A stretch of 64,000 nucleotides of DNA, taken from positions 868,001 through 932,000 of the forward strand of contig CBDICG010000001.1 in NCBI GenBank assembly GCA_965277275.1. Direction: 5' to 3'. The position numbers were made by a program, and so were the translations under genes. The stretch's first letter is position 1. The number at the start of each line of letters is the position of its first letter. The DNA is from HLUCCA09 sp965277275 (GTDB taxonomy: Bacteria; Pseudomonadota; Alphaproteobacteria; Rhodobacterales; Rhodobacteraceae). The notes beneath the pieces are model-generated. The model was not told where the DNA came from, made no database searches, and saw nothing but the letters and a program-made list of their open reading frames with translations. Below are positions 51,972-61,245 of the stretch, piece after piece.

Positions 51972-53021
51972 ATGCAGGATCACCTTTCCAATGCCCTCCG
52001 GGGGACGGGGTTGCCGTCCCTTGCCCCTCTGCCTGCCCAATCGGCCGAAGCGGTCGCTTCCCTGCTGGAGCTCTGCCCCGCCCACGCGGAAACGCCCCTC
52101 GTCCCGGCCCCGGAGATCGCGCGCGCTGCGGGCGTCGCGGCCCTGTGGATCAAGGACGAGCGCGGGCGCATGGGGCTGGGCTCATTCAAGGCGCTCGGCG
52201 CCGCGCACGCCATCGCGCGTGACGCCAGTGCTGCGATCGAGGGCGACGCCTGGGCGAGCGCCTTGCACGGGCGCACCTATGTTACGGCAAGTGCCGGAAA
52301 TCACGGGCTTTCAGTCGCTGCGGGGGCGCGCGCCTTTGGCGCGGCAGCGGTGATCTATCTTGCCGAGACCGTCCCCGCCGCCTTCGCCGAGCGGCTTGAG
52401 GCGCAGGCCGCACGAACGGTCCGCGCAGGCGCGACCTACGAAGAGAGCATGGCCGCCGCCGCATCAGCCGCCGACGATGCGGGCTGGACCCTCCTCTCCG
52501 ACAGTTCATGGCCGGGATACACCGAATTGCCCTACCGGGTGATGGAGGGCTACCTGCAGATGGCGGAGGAAGCGGCCGCACAGGCCCCTGCCCCGCCAAC
52601 CCATATCATTCTTCAGGCCGGGGTGGGCGGCATGGCGGCGGCGGCGGCGGCCCATGCGCGCGCCACGTGGGGCGATGACCCAATGATCATCGTCGTTGAA
52701 CCGGAGGCCGCCCCGGCACTGATCGAGAGCCTCCGCGCGCGCCGGATCATCGAGACGCAGGGCCCCGTTTCGGCAATGGGGCGGCTGGACTGCAAGACCC
52801 CTTCGATGATCGCCCTTGCAGGGTTGGCGCGCGATGCGGACCATTTCGTCACGATCTCCGAGGAAGAAGGAGCGGCTGGCGCTGCCGCCCTTGCCGCCCA
52901 CGGCCTTGCCACGACCCCGTCGGGCGCGGCGGGCGTGTCAGCCTTGATCGCCGGGCTGCCCGGCGTGGGCGACGATGCCCGCGTCCTTGTCTATGTCACC
53001 GAAGGCCCGGAGGATGGCTGA
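51972..53021 (+). CDS. Fold type II PLP enzyme (diaminopropionate ammonia-lyase / threonine dehydratase-like)
   Basis: The 349-aa product has the type II PLP layout: the Schiff-base Lys in GLGSFKALGAAHAI, the ASAGNHGLSVAAGAR phosphate-side loop and the glycine-rich QAGVGGMAAAAAAH. The SFKALGA context recalls diaminopropionate ammonia-lyase, but it is about 50 residues shorter than that family, and SAGNHG is more like threonine dehydratases. It resembles EutB in ectoine-utilisation clusters. The reaction is therefore a deamination or elimination of uncertain substrate. Stop overlaps the M24 gene by eight bases. Confidence 0.75.
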   Translation: MQDHLSNALRGTGLPSLAPLPAQSAEAVASLLELCPAHAETPLVPAPEIARAAGVAALWIKDERGRMGLGSFKALGAAHAIARDASAAIEGDAWASALHGRTYVTASAGNHGLSVAAGARAFGAAAVIYLAETVPAAFAERLEAQAARTVRAGATYEESMAAAASAADDAGWTLLSDSSWPGYTELPYRVMEGYLQMAEEAAAQAPAPPTHIILQAGVGGMAAAAAAHARATWGDDPMIIVVEPEAAPALIESLRARRIIETQGPVSAMGRLDCKTPSMIALAGLARDADHFVTISEEEGAAGAAALAAHGLATTPSGAAGVSALIAGLPGVGDDARVLVYVTEGPEDG

Positions 53022-54180
53022 GGCCGGCGCCGCCTTTCCGCCGGAGGAGTTCGAGGCCCGCATCGACCGCCTACAGCGCGGCATGGCCGAGGCGCAGATC
53101 GCCGCGCTGTTGCTGACAAGCCCGGCGGATGTGTTTTACACGACCGGGTTCCTGACTCGCTTCTGGGAGAGCCCCGCACGCCCGTGGTTCGTTGTCGTGC
53201 CGTCCGACGGCGCGCCCGTCGCGGTGATCCCGGCAATCGGCGCAGGCCCGATGGGCCGCACTTGGGTGCAGGACATCCGGACATGGGACGCCCCGGACCC
53301 GGAGGACGACGGCGTCACGCTCCTGGCTCAGACGCTCGCGGAGCTGGTGCCGGAAGGTGCCGCGATCGGCGTGCCGATGGGGCTGGAGACCCATCTCAGG
53401 ATGCCGCTCGCCGACTACGCGCGCCTCGGTGCCGCTCTGGCCCCGCGTCGGATGTGCGACGCGACAGCAATCGTTCACCGGGTGCGGGAGGTCAAATCGG
53501 AGGCCGAGATTATCCGTCTTCGGACCACCTGCACCATCGCCGGTGCCGCCTTCGCGCGCGTGCCCGAGATCGCCTCTGCCGGTACGCCGCTGAGCACCGT
53601 GTTTCGCCGCTTTCAGGCTGCCCTGCTCGAGGCCGGGGCCGATTGGGTCAGCTATCTGGCTGGCGCCGCCGGCCCGGACGGCTACGGCGACGTGATCTCT
53701 CCGGCGACGGACGACCCGCTCGCGCCCGGTGATGTCCTGATGCTGGATACCGGCGCCGTGCACGCCGGCTATTTCTGCGACTTCGACAGGAACTATGCCG
53801 TCGGCCCGCCGAGCGATGCTGTCCGCCGGACCCACGCCGCGCTGCACGCCGCCACCGATGCGGCGCTCGCTGAGGTGCGGCCCGGCATGACCGCACGCGA
53901 CCTTCACGGCGTGCTGACGCGCGCATTGGAGCAACAGGGCGCGGTCCCCGGGGGCGGCCGACTGGGGCACGGTCTGGGGGTGACGCTGACGGAGTGGCCT
54001 TCGCTGACCCCCAAGGACAGAACGAAGCTGCGCGCGGGAATGGCTCTTACCCTGGAGCCCTCGGCATATGTCGCCAACGGGCAGCTCCTTGTCCACGAAG
54101 AGAACATCGTGTTGCGCGACGACGGGGCCGAACTGCTGTCGCCGCGCGCGCCGCTTGATATGCCGGAGCTTCCGACATGA
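53014..54180 (+). CDS. M24-family metallopeptidase (Xaa-Pro dipeptidase / DoeA-like)
   Basis: The 388-aa product has the creatinase N-terminal domain and the pita-bread catalytic domain. The metal ligands appear in LMLDTGAVHAGYFCDFDRNY, GRLGHGLGVTLTEWPS and LTLEPSAYVAN with HEENIVL. Such enzymes cleave Xaa-Pro bonds or, in the ectoine pathway, open the ectoine ring (EutD/DoeA). The ATG at 53014 follows GGAGG closely and overlaps the PLP-gene stop. The next gene overlaps its stop by four bases. Confidence 0.85.
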   Translation: MAEAGAAFPPEEFEARIDRLQRGMAEAQIAALLLTSPADVFYTTGFLTRFWESPARPWFVVVPSDGAPVAVIPAIGAGPMGRTWVQDIRTWDAPDPEDDGVTLLAQTLAELVPEGAAIGVPMGLETHLRMPLADYARLGAALAPRRMCDATAIVHRVREVKSEAEIIRLRTTCTIAGAAFARVPEIASAGTPLSTVFRRFQAALLEAGADWVSYLAGAAGPDGYGDVISPATDDPLAPGDVLMLDTGAVHAGYFCDFDRNYAVGPPSDAVRRTHAALHAATDAALAEVRPGMTARDLHGVLTRALEQQGAVPGGGRLGHGLGVTLTEWPSLTPKDRTKLRAGMALTLEPSAYVANGQLLVHEENIVLRDDGAELLSPRAPLDMPELPT

Positions 54181-54947
54181 GCCATGCTCCCTACCGCCTC
54201 ACAGACCCGATCGGTGCGCGTGCGACACTCGGCCTGGTGGTGCTGCAAACCGACGAGACGATCGAGCATGACGCCGCCCGTCTCTGCGCTGCGCCGGATA
54301 TCGCGCTGCACGTGAGCCGGGTTGCGATGGCGCCGGAGCTCTCGCCGGAGACCATCCACGAAATGGACGGCGATCTCGCCCGGGCGGCGGGCCTCTTGCC
54401 CAGCGCGGCCGAGTTCTCAAGCGTGGCCTATGCCTGCACCTCCGGCACCGCTCACATCGGCGCGGAGCGCGTGGCGGATCACCTGCGGGCGGCCACGGGG
54501 ACGCGGGCCGCAACGGATCCGATGAGCGCCGCTCTTGCCGCGCTCCGGGCCCTGGGCCGCACCCGCATCGGGCTGGTCTCGCCCTATGTCGAGCGCGTCG
54601 CGGGCCCTCTCGCGGACACTTTCGAGGCTCAGGGCGTCGCGGTGGCCCGGCGTGTCTCCTTTGGCGAGAAGGTCGAGGCAAACGTCGCGCGGATCGACCC
54701 CGCTTCGATCCTCGAGGCGGCACTGGGGGTGGGAGACGCCGACGATACCGAGGCCGTGTTCCTCTCCTGCACGAACCTGCGCACCCTCGACATCCTCGAG
54801 GCCGCGGAAACGCGCCTCGGCAAGCCCGTGATCAGCTCGAACCAGGCACTGATATGGCACATGCTCGTGCAATCCGGCCTCGCCGCCGCGCCGACGCCCT
54901 TCCGCCCCGGCCAGTTGCTCCACCGCTTCCCGACAGCATCCCTGTAG
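54177..54947 (+). CDS. Asp/Glu racemase / maleate isomerase-like protein (EutA-like)
   Basis: The 256-aa product has the two-cysteine active site of this superfamily: YACTSGTAHIG for the first Cys and VFLSCTNLRTLDIL for the second, plus VISSNQALIWHML near the end. The closest recalled group is EutA/arylmalonate decarboxylase/maleate isomerase. It overlaps the M24 stop (ATGA). A PLP lyase, an M24 enzyme and this protein together recall eutB, eutD and eutA of ectoine use, but eutC and eutE are missing. Confidence 0.85.
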   Translation: MSHAPYRLTDPIGARATLGLVVLQTDETIEHDAARLCAAPDIALHVSRVAMAPELSPETIHEMDGDLARAAGLLPSAAEFSSVAYACTSGTAHIGAERVADHLRAATGTRAATDPMSAALAALRALGRTRIGLVSPYVERVAGPLADTFEAQGVAVARRVSFGEKVEANVARIDPASILEAALGVGDADDTEAVFLSCTNLRTLDILEAAETRLGKPVISSNQALIWHMLVQSGLAAAPTPFRPGQLLHRFPTASL

Positions 54948-55002
54948 CGCCGCCCCACCGCGGGGGCTTGCACTGGCGCTGTCCACAAGGCATCCCCGGA
55001 CC

Positions 55003-55548
55003 ATGTCAGACGCGCAATTCTTCGGCTATGGCAGCCTCGTCAATCCCGCGACCCACGGCTATCACAATGCCCGCCCGGCCCGGCTCGCGGGCTGGCAGCG
55101 CCGCTGGGTTTCCACCTCGCTGCGCCCCGTCGCGTACCTCTCGGTCGAGCCGGCGGACGCCGAGATCGCCGGCCTCGTCGCCGAAGTCCCGGACGGGGAC
55201 TGGAGCGCGCTCGACGCCCGCGAAGCAGCCTACGACAAGCATCCCGTCACGGTGCAGCTCCATGCCTGCGGATCCGACAGTGCAGCGCGTGTCTATGCCG
55301 TGGCGCCGACGCATGCCGCTCCGCCCGACACCGCGCACCCGGTGCTGCTGTCCTACATCGATACGGTCGTACAGGGCTTTCTGGAGATCTTCGGCGAAGC
55401 TGGCGTGGCGGCGTTCTTTGCCACGACGAAAGGCTGGCACTGCCCGATCCTGGACGACCGCGCGGCCCCCCGGTACCCGCGCGCCACCGTTCTCGCTCCG
55501 CCCGAGCGGGCGCTGGTCGATCGCCACCTAGCGGCGGTGGTCGAATAG
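55003..55548 (+). CDS. Gamma-glutamylcyclotransferase-like protein
   Basis: The 181-aa product begins MSDAQFFGYGSLVNPATHGY, the FGYGSLV substrate loop of the GGCT/AIG2 fold. A catalytic Glu is expected in the middle; EAAYDKHPVTVQL follows a plausible DAREAAYD site. The family acts on gamma-glutamyl amines or glutathione. Its 3' end overlaps the convergent MATE gene by 21 bases. It lies 55 bases after the trio and may be co-transcribed. Confidence 0.78.
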   Translation: MSDAQFFGYGSLVNPATHGYHNARPARLAGWQRRWVSTSLRPVAYLSVEPADAEIAGLVAEVPDGDWSALDAREAAYDKHPVTVQLHACGSDSAARVYAVAPTHAAPPDTAHPVLLSYIDTVVQGFLEIFGEAGVAAFFATTKGWHCPILDDRAAPRYPRATVLAPPERALVDRHLAAVVE

Positions 55549-56934
55549 GCTCATGAGCCGCACCTGCGGGCGGTACGCGGCGGGCACCCCGTCCGTGACC
55601 TGCGCACCCCGCTCCTGCGCGCGCATCGCCCCGGCGACAACCCAGGCCGCGACCCCGGCAAAGAGCACGCCCCCCAGCGCCTGGCCGATCAGCACACCGG
55701 GCGCCCCGTAGAGCGCCCCGCCCACAGCCACGAACGGCACCACACCGAGGGTATGCCGCCCCCAGTTCACCAGCGTGGAGCGCAGCGGATAGCCCATGTT
55801 GTTGCACGCCGCGTTGGACACGAAGATCGCCCCGTTGAAGAAGAAGGCGAGCGCCAGCGGCCCGCAAAAGAGAAACAGCAACTCCTGCGTGATCCCGTCG
55901 GCCGCGAAAAGCCCGGCCAGCGGCCAGCGCAACGCAAAGAGACAGGCCGTTGCCAGCACGACGTAGAGCCCGCAAAAGAGGAGCCCGTCCCGGTAAGCCT
56001 CGCGCACCCGATCGGGCTTTCCGGCACCGAAGTTCTGCCCGATGATCGGTCCGATCGCACCCGAAAGCGCGAAGATCACCCCGAACGCCACCGGCGTAAG
56101 GCGCGCCACGATCGCCATGCCCGCCACCGCTTCCTCGCCGTAGGCCGCCATGGCGCGCGTGACATAGGCCTGCCCCACGGGTGTTGCGAGCTGGGTCAGG
56201 ATCGCGGGGGCGGCGATCGTCAGGATCGGCGGCAACGCCCCCATGAGCGCCGCCGGGCCCGGAAGCCCCACCCCGCCGTGGAACCGGAAGAGCGGCAGCA
56301 GCCCGGTCGCCGCAATCGTCAGCCGCGCCGCAACGGATGCCAGCGCCGCCCCCGTCAGATCGAGCCCCAGCCCGAAGATCAGGATCGGATCCAGCACGAG
56401 GTTGACGAGAGCGCCGTAGATCGTGGCCATCATCGCCCGCCGGGCATCGCCATGGGCACGCAGGATCGCACCCCCCATCATGCCGACGATGAGAAACGGC
56501 AGCGACGGCACGATGATCGCAAGGTAGTGCACCGTCAGCTCGAGCGTCGGCCCGCTGGCCCCGACAAGGCGCGCAAGCGGCTCGAGGTTGACCCACACGG
56601 CCGCCGAAAAAAGCGCCGCGAAGATCACCCCCCAGACCAGCGCCGCAGAGGCCCGCGCCCGGGCCAATTCCTCGTCCCCCGCACCGAGCGCCCGCGCCAC
56701 GAGCGCCCCCGCAGCGATGGCCATGCCGATCCCGAAGGACGTGGTGAAAAACAGGATCGCCCCGGCATAGCCAACGGCAGCCGCCAGCTCCGCCTTCCCC
56801 AGCATCGAGATGAAGACCATGTCGATGAAGTCGACGAGAAACACCGCGACCAGCCCGACGGACGATGTCAGCGCCATCACCGAGATGTGCCGAAAGAGGT
56901 TGCCTTCCAGAAAGACCGCGCGCGCGTCCGACAT
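55528..56934 (-). CDS. MATE-family efflux transporter
   Basis: The 468-aa product has twelve membrane segments in two similar halves, with MALTSSVGLVAVFLVDFIDM and QLATPVGQAYVTRAMAAYGE at the equivalent first helices, and GQNFGAGKPDRVREA, a MATE hallmark. Such proteins export drugs or metabolites using Na+ or H+. The start ATG has AAGGAG upstream. The 3' end overlaps the gene on the other strand. Confidence 0.93.
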   Translation of the reverse strand: MSDARAVFLEGNLFRHISVMALTSSVGLVAVFLVDFIDMVFISMLGKAELAAAVGYAGAILFFTTSFGIGMAIAAGALVARALGAGDEELARARASAALVWGVIFAALFSAAVWVNLEPLARLVGASGPTLELTVHYLAIIVPSLPFLIVGMMGGAILRAHGDARRAMMATIYGALVNLVLDPILIFGLGLDLTGAALASVAARLTIAATGLLPLFRFHGGVGLPGPAALMGALPPILTIAAPAILTQLATPVGQAYVTRAMAAYGEEAVAGMAIVARLTPVAFGVIFALSGAIGPIIGQNFGAGKPDRVREAYRDGLLFCGLYVVLATACLFALRWPLAGLFAADGITQELLFLFCGPLALAFFFNGAIFVSNAACNNMGYPLRSTLVNWGRHTLGVVPFVAVGGALYGAPGVLIGQALGGVLFAGVAAWVVAGAMRAQERGAQVTDGVPAAYRPQVRLMSLFDHRR

Positions 56935-57017
56935 CCCGAATGCTCCTTCTCACCGCCGCGGAGCGCCTCGGCCAATACAAGGCACACCGCGTCCGCCGGA
57001 AGCTTGCGCCAATTGCA

Positions 57018-57071
57018 GGCCGGGCGCCCGGCCTTTCTTCATTGTGCGTCAAATATCCCCGCCGGAGGCAT
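57018..57071 (-). repeat. Interspersed intergenic repeat, copy D, with a 16-bp palindrome
   Basis: GGCCGGGCGCCCGGCC is a perfect palindrome at 57018-57033, followed by TTTCTTC. The repeat on the minus strand runs from 57071 as ATGCCTCCGGCGGGGATATT, then TGACGCACAATGAAG, and agrees closely with copy C. It lies between gltX and the MATE gene, both on the minus strand, and could end gltX transcription. Confidence 0.75.
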
Positions 57072-57100
57072 ACCGTCCCCGCCACCGGCGCCGGCGGCGT

Positions 57101-58423
57101 TCACTGCCGGGGGCGGGCCTGCATCAGGGGCATGAAATCCGCCATCTCGGGTCCGCGAGCCCGGCCGGTCAGCGCCTTGCGCAACGGCATGAAAAGCCCC
57201 TTGCCCTTGCGCCCGGTCGCGTCTTTCACGTCGGCCGTCCAGCTTTGCCACGTTTCCGGGCCGTAGGGCGGCTCGGGCAGCCGCGCCAGTGCGCTCGCGA
57301 CGAATTCCGCATCCTCGGGCGCGATCTCGGGCACCGCCCCGTCGCGCAGCACCGCCCACCAGGGCGCAATGTCGGCCCGGGTTTCGACGTTCTCGCGGAT
57401 GACGGTCCAGAAGGCTTCGGCCAGGGCGTCGGGCACGCCGGCGGCGGCGACCTCGGCAGCCACCTCCGAGAGCGGCGCGGCGGCCAGCACGCGGTGGGTC
57501 AGCGGAAAGAGATCCGCTTCGTCGAACTTCGTCGGCGCCGCCCCGAAGCGCGACAGGTCGAACCCGTCGATCAGCTCCGCGTGGGAGCTGCGCAGCTCCA
57601 GCGGGTCCGACGAGCCGAGCCGGGCCATCAGCGACAGGAGCGCCATCGGCTCCACGCCGCGCGCCCGCAGGTCGCGCAGGGCCAGCGTGCCGAGGCGCTT
57701 CGAGAGCGCCTCGCCCTGCGGGCCGGTCAGAAGCGAGTGATGGGCGAAGGCAGGGGCGGTGTGGCCCAGCGCTTCGATGATCTGGATCTGGGTCGCGGTG
57801 TTCGTCACGTGGTCCGAGCCGCGCACGACATGGGTGATGCCCATATCCGTGTCGTCCACGACCGATGCGATCGTATAGAGCACCTGCCCGTCCGCGCGGA
57901 TCAGCACCGGGTCGGAGACGGACGCGGCATCGATCGAGAGCGGGCCGAGGATGCCGTCGTCCCACTCGATCCGCGCGTGGTCGAGCTTGAAGCGCCAGAC
58001 CCCGTTGCCGCGTTCGGCTCGCAGGACGTCGCGCTCCGCCTCGCTCAGATCGAGGGCGGCACGGTCATAGACCGGCGGACGCCCCATGTTGAGCAGCTTC
58101 TTGCGCTTCAGATCGAGCTCGCCCGGCGTCTCGAAGGCCTCGTAGAAGCGTCCCATTCCGCGCAACCGGTCGGCCGCGTCGGCATAGCGGTCGAGCCGCG
58201 AGGACTGCGTTTCGATCTTGTCCCAGCCAAGTCCGAGCCACTCGAGATCCTCCTGGATCGCGGCGGCATATTCCGGCTTCGAGCGTTCCGGATCGGTGTC
58301 GTCGAGGCGCAGAATGAACGTCCCGCCGGCCTTGCGCGCGATCAGCCAGTTGAAGAGCGCGGTGCGCAGGTTGCCGACATGCAGATAGCCGGTGGGGGAC
58401 GGGGCGAAACGGGTAACGGTCAT
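57101..58423 (-). CDS. gltX: Glutamyl-tRNA synthetase
   Basis: The 440-aa product is a class I synthetase. It starts MTVTRFAPSPTGYLHVGNLR, with the HIGH-type motif as HVGN, and has the KMSKS-type motif as EALSKRLG. Discriminating residues (RFAPSPTG, DDTDPERS) are those of GluRS. At 440 aa it is slightly shorter than many; Rhodobacterales often carry two gltX genes, so this may be one of two. It is divergent from the metalloprotease gene at 58508. Confidence 0.95.
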   Translation of the reverse strand: MTVTRFAPSPTGYLHVGNLRTALFNWLIARKAGGTFILRLDDTDPERSKPEYAAAIQEDLEWLGLGWDKIETQSSRLDRYADAADRLRGMGRFYEAFETPGELDLKRKKLLNMGRPPVYDRAALDLSEAERDVLRAERGNGVWRFKLDHARIEWDDGILGPLSIDAASVSDPVLIRADGQVLYTIASVVDDTDMGITHVVRGSDHVTNTATQIQIIEALGHTAPAFAHHSLLTGPQGEALSKRLGTLALRDLRARGVEPMALLSLMARLGSSDPLELRSSHAELIDGFDLSRFGAAPTKFDEADLFPLTHRVLAAAPLSEVAAEVAAAGVPDALAEAFWTVIRENVETRADIAPWWAVLRDGAVPEIAPEDAEFVASALARLPEPPYGPETWQSWTADVKDATGRKGKGLFMPLRKALTGRARGPEMADFMPLMQARPRQ

Positions 58424-58507
58424 GGGCTCTCTCCTACCCGCGGCGCTCTTTCACAGGGCGGCCGATTTGTCCATATCAGGCACACCCCGAAGAGAGAGGC
58501 AGGACGG

Positions 58508-58966
58508 ATGGCCGACACAGGCAACACAGGCACCGACAGCTCCGACGCGGCGCCCCAACGGGCAGACTGGGCGATCCGGACGGCGCCAAGCCTAGATGAC
58601 ATCGCCGCTTTGGCGGACGCGGCGCGCGCCAGCCTGCCCAGCGGGTTCGCCGCGGCCGCGGCAGAGGTGGCGATCCGGGTCGAGGAGTTTGCCGACGATG
58701 CCATGCTCGCCGATGTCGGCCTCGCCTCCCCGTTCGAGCTTACTGGGCTCTACGACGGCATCCCCCTCACCGAGCGCTCGGTGATGGACCAGCCCGACAG
58801 GCCGGACACGATCTGGCTCTTCCGCCGCCCGATCCTCGATGAATGGGCCGAGCGCGGCAACGAAGCGCTCGGCGCCCTCATTGCGCATGTCTATGTGCAT
58901 GAACTGGCCCATCACTTCGGCTGGTCCGACGACGACATCGCGCGGATCGACCGCTGGTGGGAGTAG
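58508..58966 (+). CDS. Small zinc metallopeptidase-like protein (zincin, MMP-like)
   Basis: The 152-aa product has HVYVHELAHHFGWSDDDI, an HExxHxxG zinc motif, near its C-terminus, and the preceding ELTGLYDGIPLTERS and TIWLFRRPILDEW segments typical of the small MMP-like bacterial zincin family. The glutamate and two histidines are intact. Substrate unknown. It starts 85 bases from the divergent gltX. Confidence 0.87.
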   Translation: MADTGNTGTDSSDAAPQRADWAIRTAPSLDDIAALADAARASLPSGFAAAAAEVAIRVEEFADDAMLADVGLASPFELTGLYDGIPLTERSVMDQPDRPDTIWLFRRPILDEWAERGNEALGALIAHVYVHELAHHFGWSDDDIARIDRWWE

Positions 58967-59008
58967 CCTTCCCCAAATCGGCCATATTCGCGCGCTAGGC
59001 GCCGCGCC

Positions 59009-59674
59009 ATGGCACGCAGTTATTCCGCCACCTCCGGGCTTCCCCATCCGGTCCTGATCGGCGCGCTGTCGCTCATGGCGATGGCCGCGCTCTTTGGCGG
59101 CGACGCGCAAGACTGGATGGCAGGAAACAACCCCGCTCACATGGAGCGGTGGGCCGGAACGAACGACATGCTCGCCCCCGAGCCACCGGAACAGGCCTCC
59201 ATCGACGCGGTGCCGCAGCCGCTTATGGCGCCCGGGTTCGTCGCCACGCCGTCCCATACGTTCGTGACGGAAGCGCTCGTCCTGTCGCGCCAAAGCTACG
59301 CGCGCGGAGTTTCGTCCAGAATTTCGCCGCTCGATCTGATGCTCGGCTGGGGTCCGATGTCGAACCCGGCCGTGCTCACGCACCTGCGCCTGCGCCAATC
59401 CGGCCGGTCCGGCTATGCCAGCACGGAGGCCGGTGCAGATGTCGACCTCGACGCCCTGTCGCCTTTCTGGGCCAACGTGCACATCCTGCCCGCCAGCCCC
59501 GGGATCGCGGAAGAGATGGCGCAGATCCGTGCCGGCGACGTGGTTCGCCTTGAGGGAACGCTGGCGAATGTCAGCGGCCCGGATGGCTGGATGTGGCGCA
59601 CCTCCACTTCGCGCACGGACAAGGGCGTCGGCGCATGCGAGGTCTTGCTCGTGACGGCCGTCACACGCCTCTGA
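59009..59674 (+). CDS. Membrane-anchored protein of unknown function
   Basis: The 221-aa product has one N-terminal helix (PVLIGALSLMAMAALFGG), then a periplasmic domain. The visible landmarks are SYARGVSSRISPLDLMLGWG, MSNPAVLTHLRLRQSGR, and a late VVRLEGTLANVSGPDGWMWR that resembles an OB-like strand set. No enzyme motif is seen. Similar proteins may occur elsewhere but I could not name a family. It lies 42 bases after the metallopeptidase gene. Confidence 0.65.
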   Translation: MARSYSATSGLPHPVLIGALSLMAMAALFGGDAQDWMAGNNPAHMERWAGTNDMLAPEPPEQASIDAVPQPLMAPGFVATPSHTFVTEALVLSRQSYARGVSSRISPLDLMLGWGPMSNPAVLTHLRLRQSGRSGYASTEAGADVDLDALSPFWANVHILPASPGIAEEMAQIRAGDVVRLEGTLANVSGPDGWMWRTSTSRTDKGVGACEVLLVTAVTRL

Positions 59675-59769
59675 TTTCACAGATGCACACTGGCTGTGCG
59701 CCAATGCGCAGCCAATAGCCGCGCGGCCCTCTACCTCCCACACACCAAAGGCCCACAGGGAGACCCCTC

Positions 59770-60696
59770 ATGACGATGATCACGCGCCGCACCGCTTTGC
59801 TATCCGCCGCTGCAGCCCCCGCCCTCGCGCTCAGCGCCCCCACCATCGCCTCCGCCCAGGGAGCACCCGGCGCCGCAATGGCACGCGCGCGGGGTTTCGA
59901 CCTCGGCTCCTTCAAGGTGACAACACTGCTGGCGGGGACCTTCCCGCGCGAGGAGCCGCAAGGGATCTTCGGGATGAATGTCTCTGCCGAGGAATTCGCC
60001 GCGGTTTCAGATGAGAACTTCATCGGCACGGACTCGACCCAGTTCTACTTTACGCCAACGGTCGTGAACACCGGGTCGGAGGTGATCCTCTTTGACACCG
60101 GCCTGAACGCCGAAGCCATGGCTGGCGCGCTCGGAGAGGCAGGATACGCCCCCGGCGACATCACCCACGTCGTCATCACCCACATGCACGGCGATCACAT
60201 CGGCGGCATGACGACCGAGGCCGGAGACGCGACCTACCCCAACGCGGCCTACATCACCGGCCAGGCGGAGTTCGACCATTGGGCGGGCGCCGAGAACGAC
60301 AATTTCGAGGCCAAGGTCCGCCCGTTCGCCGATCAGTTCTCGTTCCTCGGGGATGGCGATGCCGTCACTTCGGGTGTGACGGCCATGGCGGCCTTCGGTC
60401 ACACACCCGGCCACATGACGTACATGATCGAGAGCGAGGGCCAGCAGCTTCTGCTCATCGCCGATCTTGCCAACCACTACGTGTGGTCGCTCGGCTATCC
60501 CGACTGGGAAGTGCGCTTTGACATGGACAAGGAAGCCGCCGCCGCCACGCGCCGCCGCGTGCTGGGCATGCTGGCGGCAGATCGTGTGCCGATGATCGGC
60601 TACCACATGCCGTTCCCGGCTGCGGGCTATATCGAGACGCGCGGTGAAGGTTTCCGCTACGTGCCGGTGTCCTACCAGCTGATGGGCGGCGCCTGA
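59770..60696 (+). CDS. Exported MBL-fold metallohydrolase
   Basis: The 308-aa product has a Tat-type signal (ITRRTALLSAAAAPALALSA), suggesting folded export. The metallo-beta-lactamase motif THMHGDHIGG is intact, with further ligands in FGHTPGHMTYMIES and ADLANHY, and a late GYHMPFPAAGYIE. Related proteins are lactonases, arylsulfatases and others; the substrate is unknown. It stands alone with a 95-bp leader. Confidence 0.9.
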   Translation: MTMITRRTALLSAAAAPALALSAPTIASAQGAPGAAMARARGFDLGSFKVTTLLAGTFPREEPQGIFGMNVSAEEFAAVSDENFIGTDSTQFYFTPTVVNTGSEVILFDTGLNAEAMAGALGEAGYAPGDITHVVITHMHGDHIGGMTTEAGDATYPNAAYITGQAEFDHWAGAENDNFEAKVRPFADQFSFLGDGDAVTSGVTAMAAFGHTPGHMTYMIESEGQQLLLIADLANHYVWSLGYPDWEVRFDMDKEAAAATRRRVLGMLAADRVPMIGYHMPFPAAGYIETRGEGFRYVPVSYQLMGGA

Positions 60697-60733
60697 GCCC
60701 ACGGGCGCCGCGCGTTCGCGGGTGGCGTCTGCC

Positions 60734-61162
60734 TCAGGTCGGCCGCACGTCCCACCGGGAGGCAAGGTCGGCCAAACCGGCGCTCACCAGCTCGCCGAGC
60801 ACCGCTGCGTCGATCCGCGCAAGCCGTGTGATGTAAAGACACGACACGCCTTTGCGATGCGGCCCGAGCCTTTCGAGGATCGGGCCGAAATCCGCGTATC
60901 CCGGCATGACGTAGATCGAGATGGCTGCCTTGCGCAGGGCGAATCCCGTGGCGAGGAACGTGCCCGAATGGCCCGACCTGTAGGTGTAGCTGTAGCGCCC
61001 GTAACCGACGATGCCGCCGGTCCAGATCTCGGGCTGGTAGCCCGACACCTCGCGAAAGAGCGCATCGAGCACGGCACCTTCCTCGCGCCGCCGTTCGGGT
61101 TCGGCGCGGGCCAGAAAGGTGGCGGGGTGCTCTCCGGTCGGCTGTGTCTTGGCCTCTGTCAT
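60734..61162 (-). CDS. DUF1801 protein
   Basis: The 142-aa product fits DUF1801: PEIWTGGIVGYGRYSYTYRS in the middle and AISIYVMPGYADFGPILERLG later, with SCLYITRLARIDAAVLGELV near the end. The family has a small alpha/beta fold and unknown function, sometimes linked to nucleic-acid or stress contexts. No signal peptide. It is divergent from the PfkB kinase gene at 61246. Confidence 0.88.
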   Translation of the reverse strand: MTEAKTQPTGEHPATFLARAEPERRREEGAVLDALFREVSGYQPEIWTGGIVGYGRYSYTYRSGHSGTFLATGFALRKAAISIYVMPGYADFGPILERLGPHRKGVSCLYITRLARIDAAVLGELVSAGLADLASRWDVRPT

Positions 61163-61245
61163 GGGGGCATGGTACCGCGACTCCGGTGCGCTTGCATCCG
61201 CCTGTCGACATGGCAGGGTCGGCGCCGCGACCAGCGGAGCAGAAG

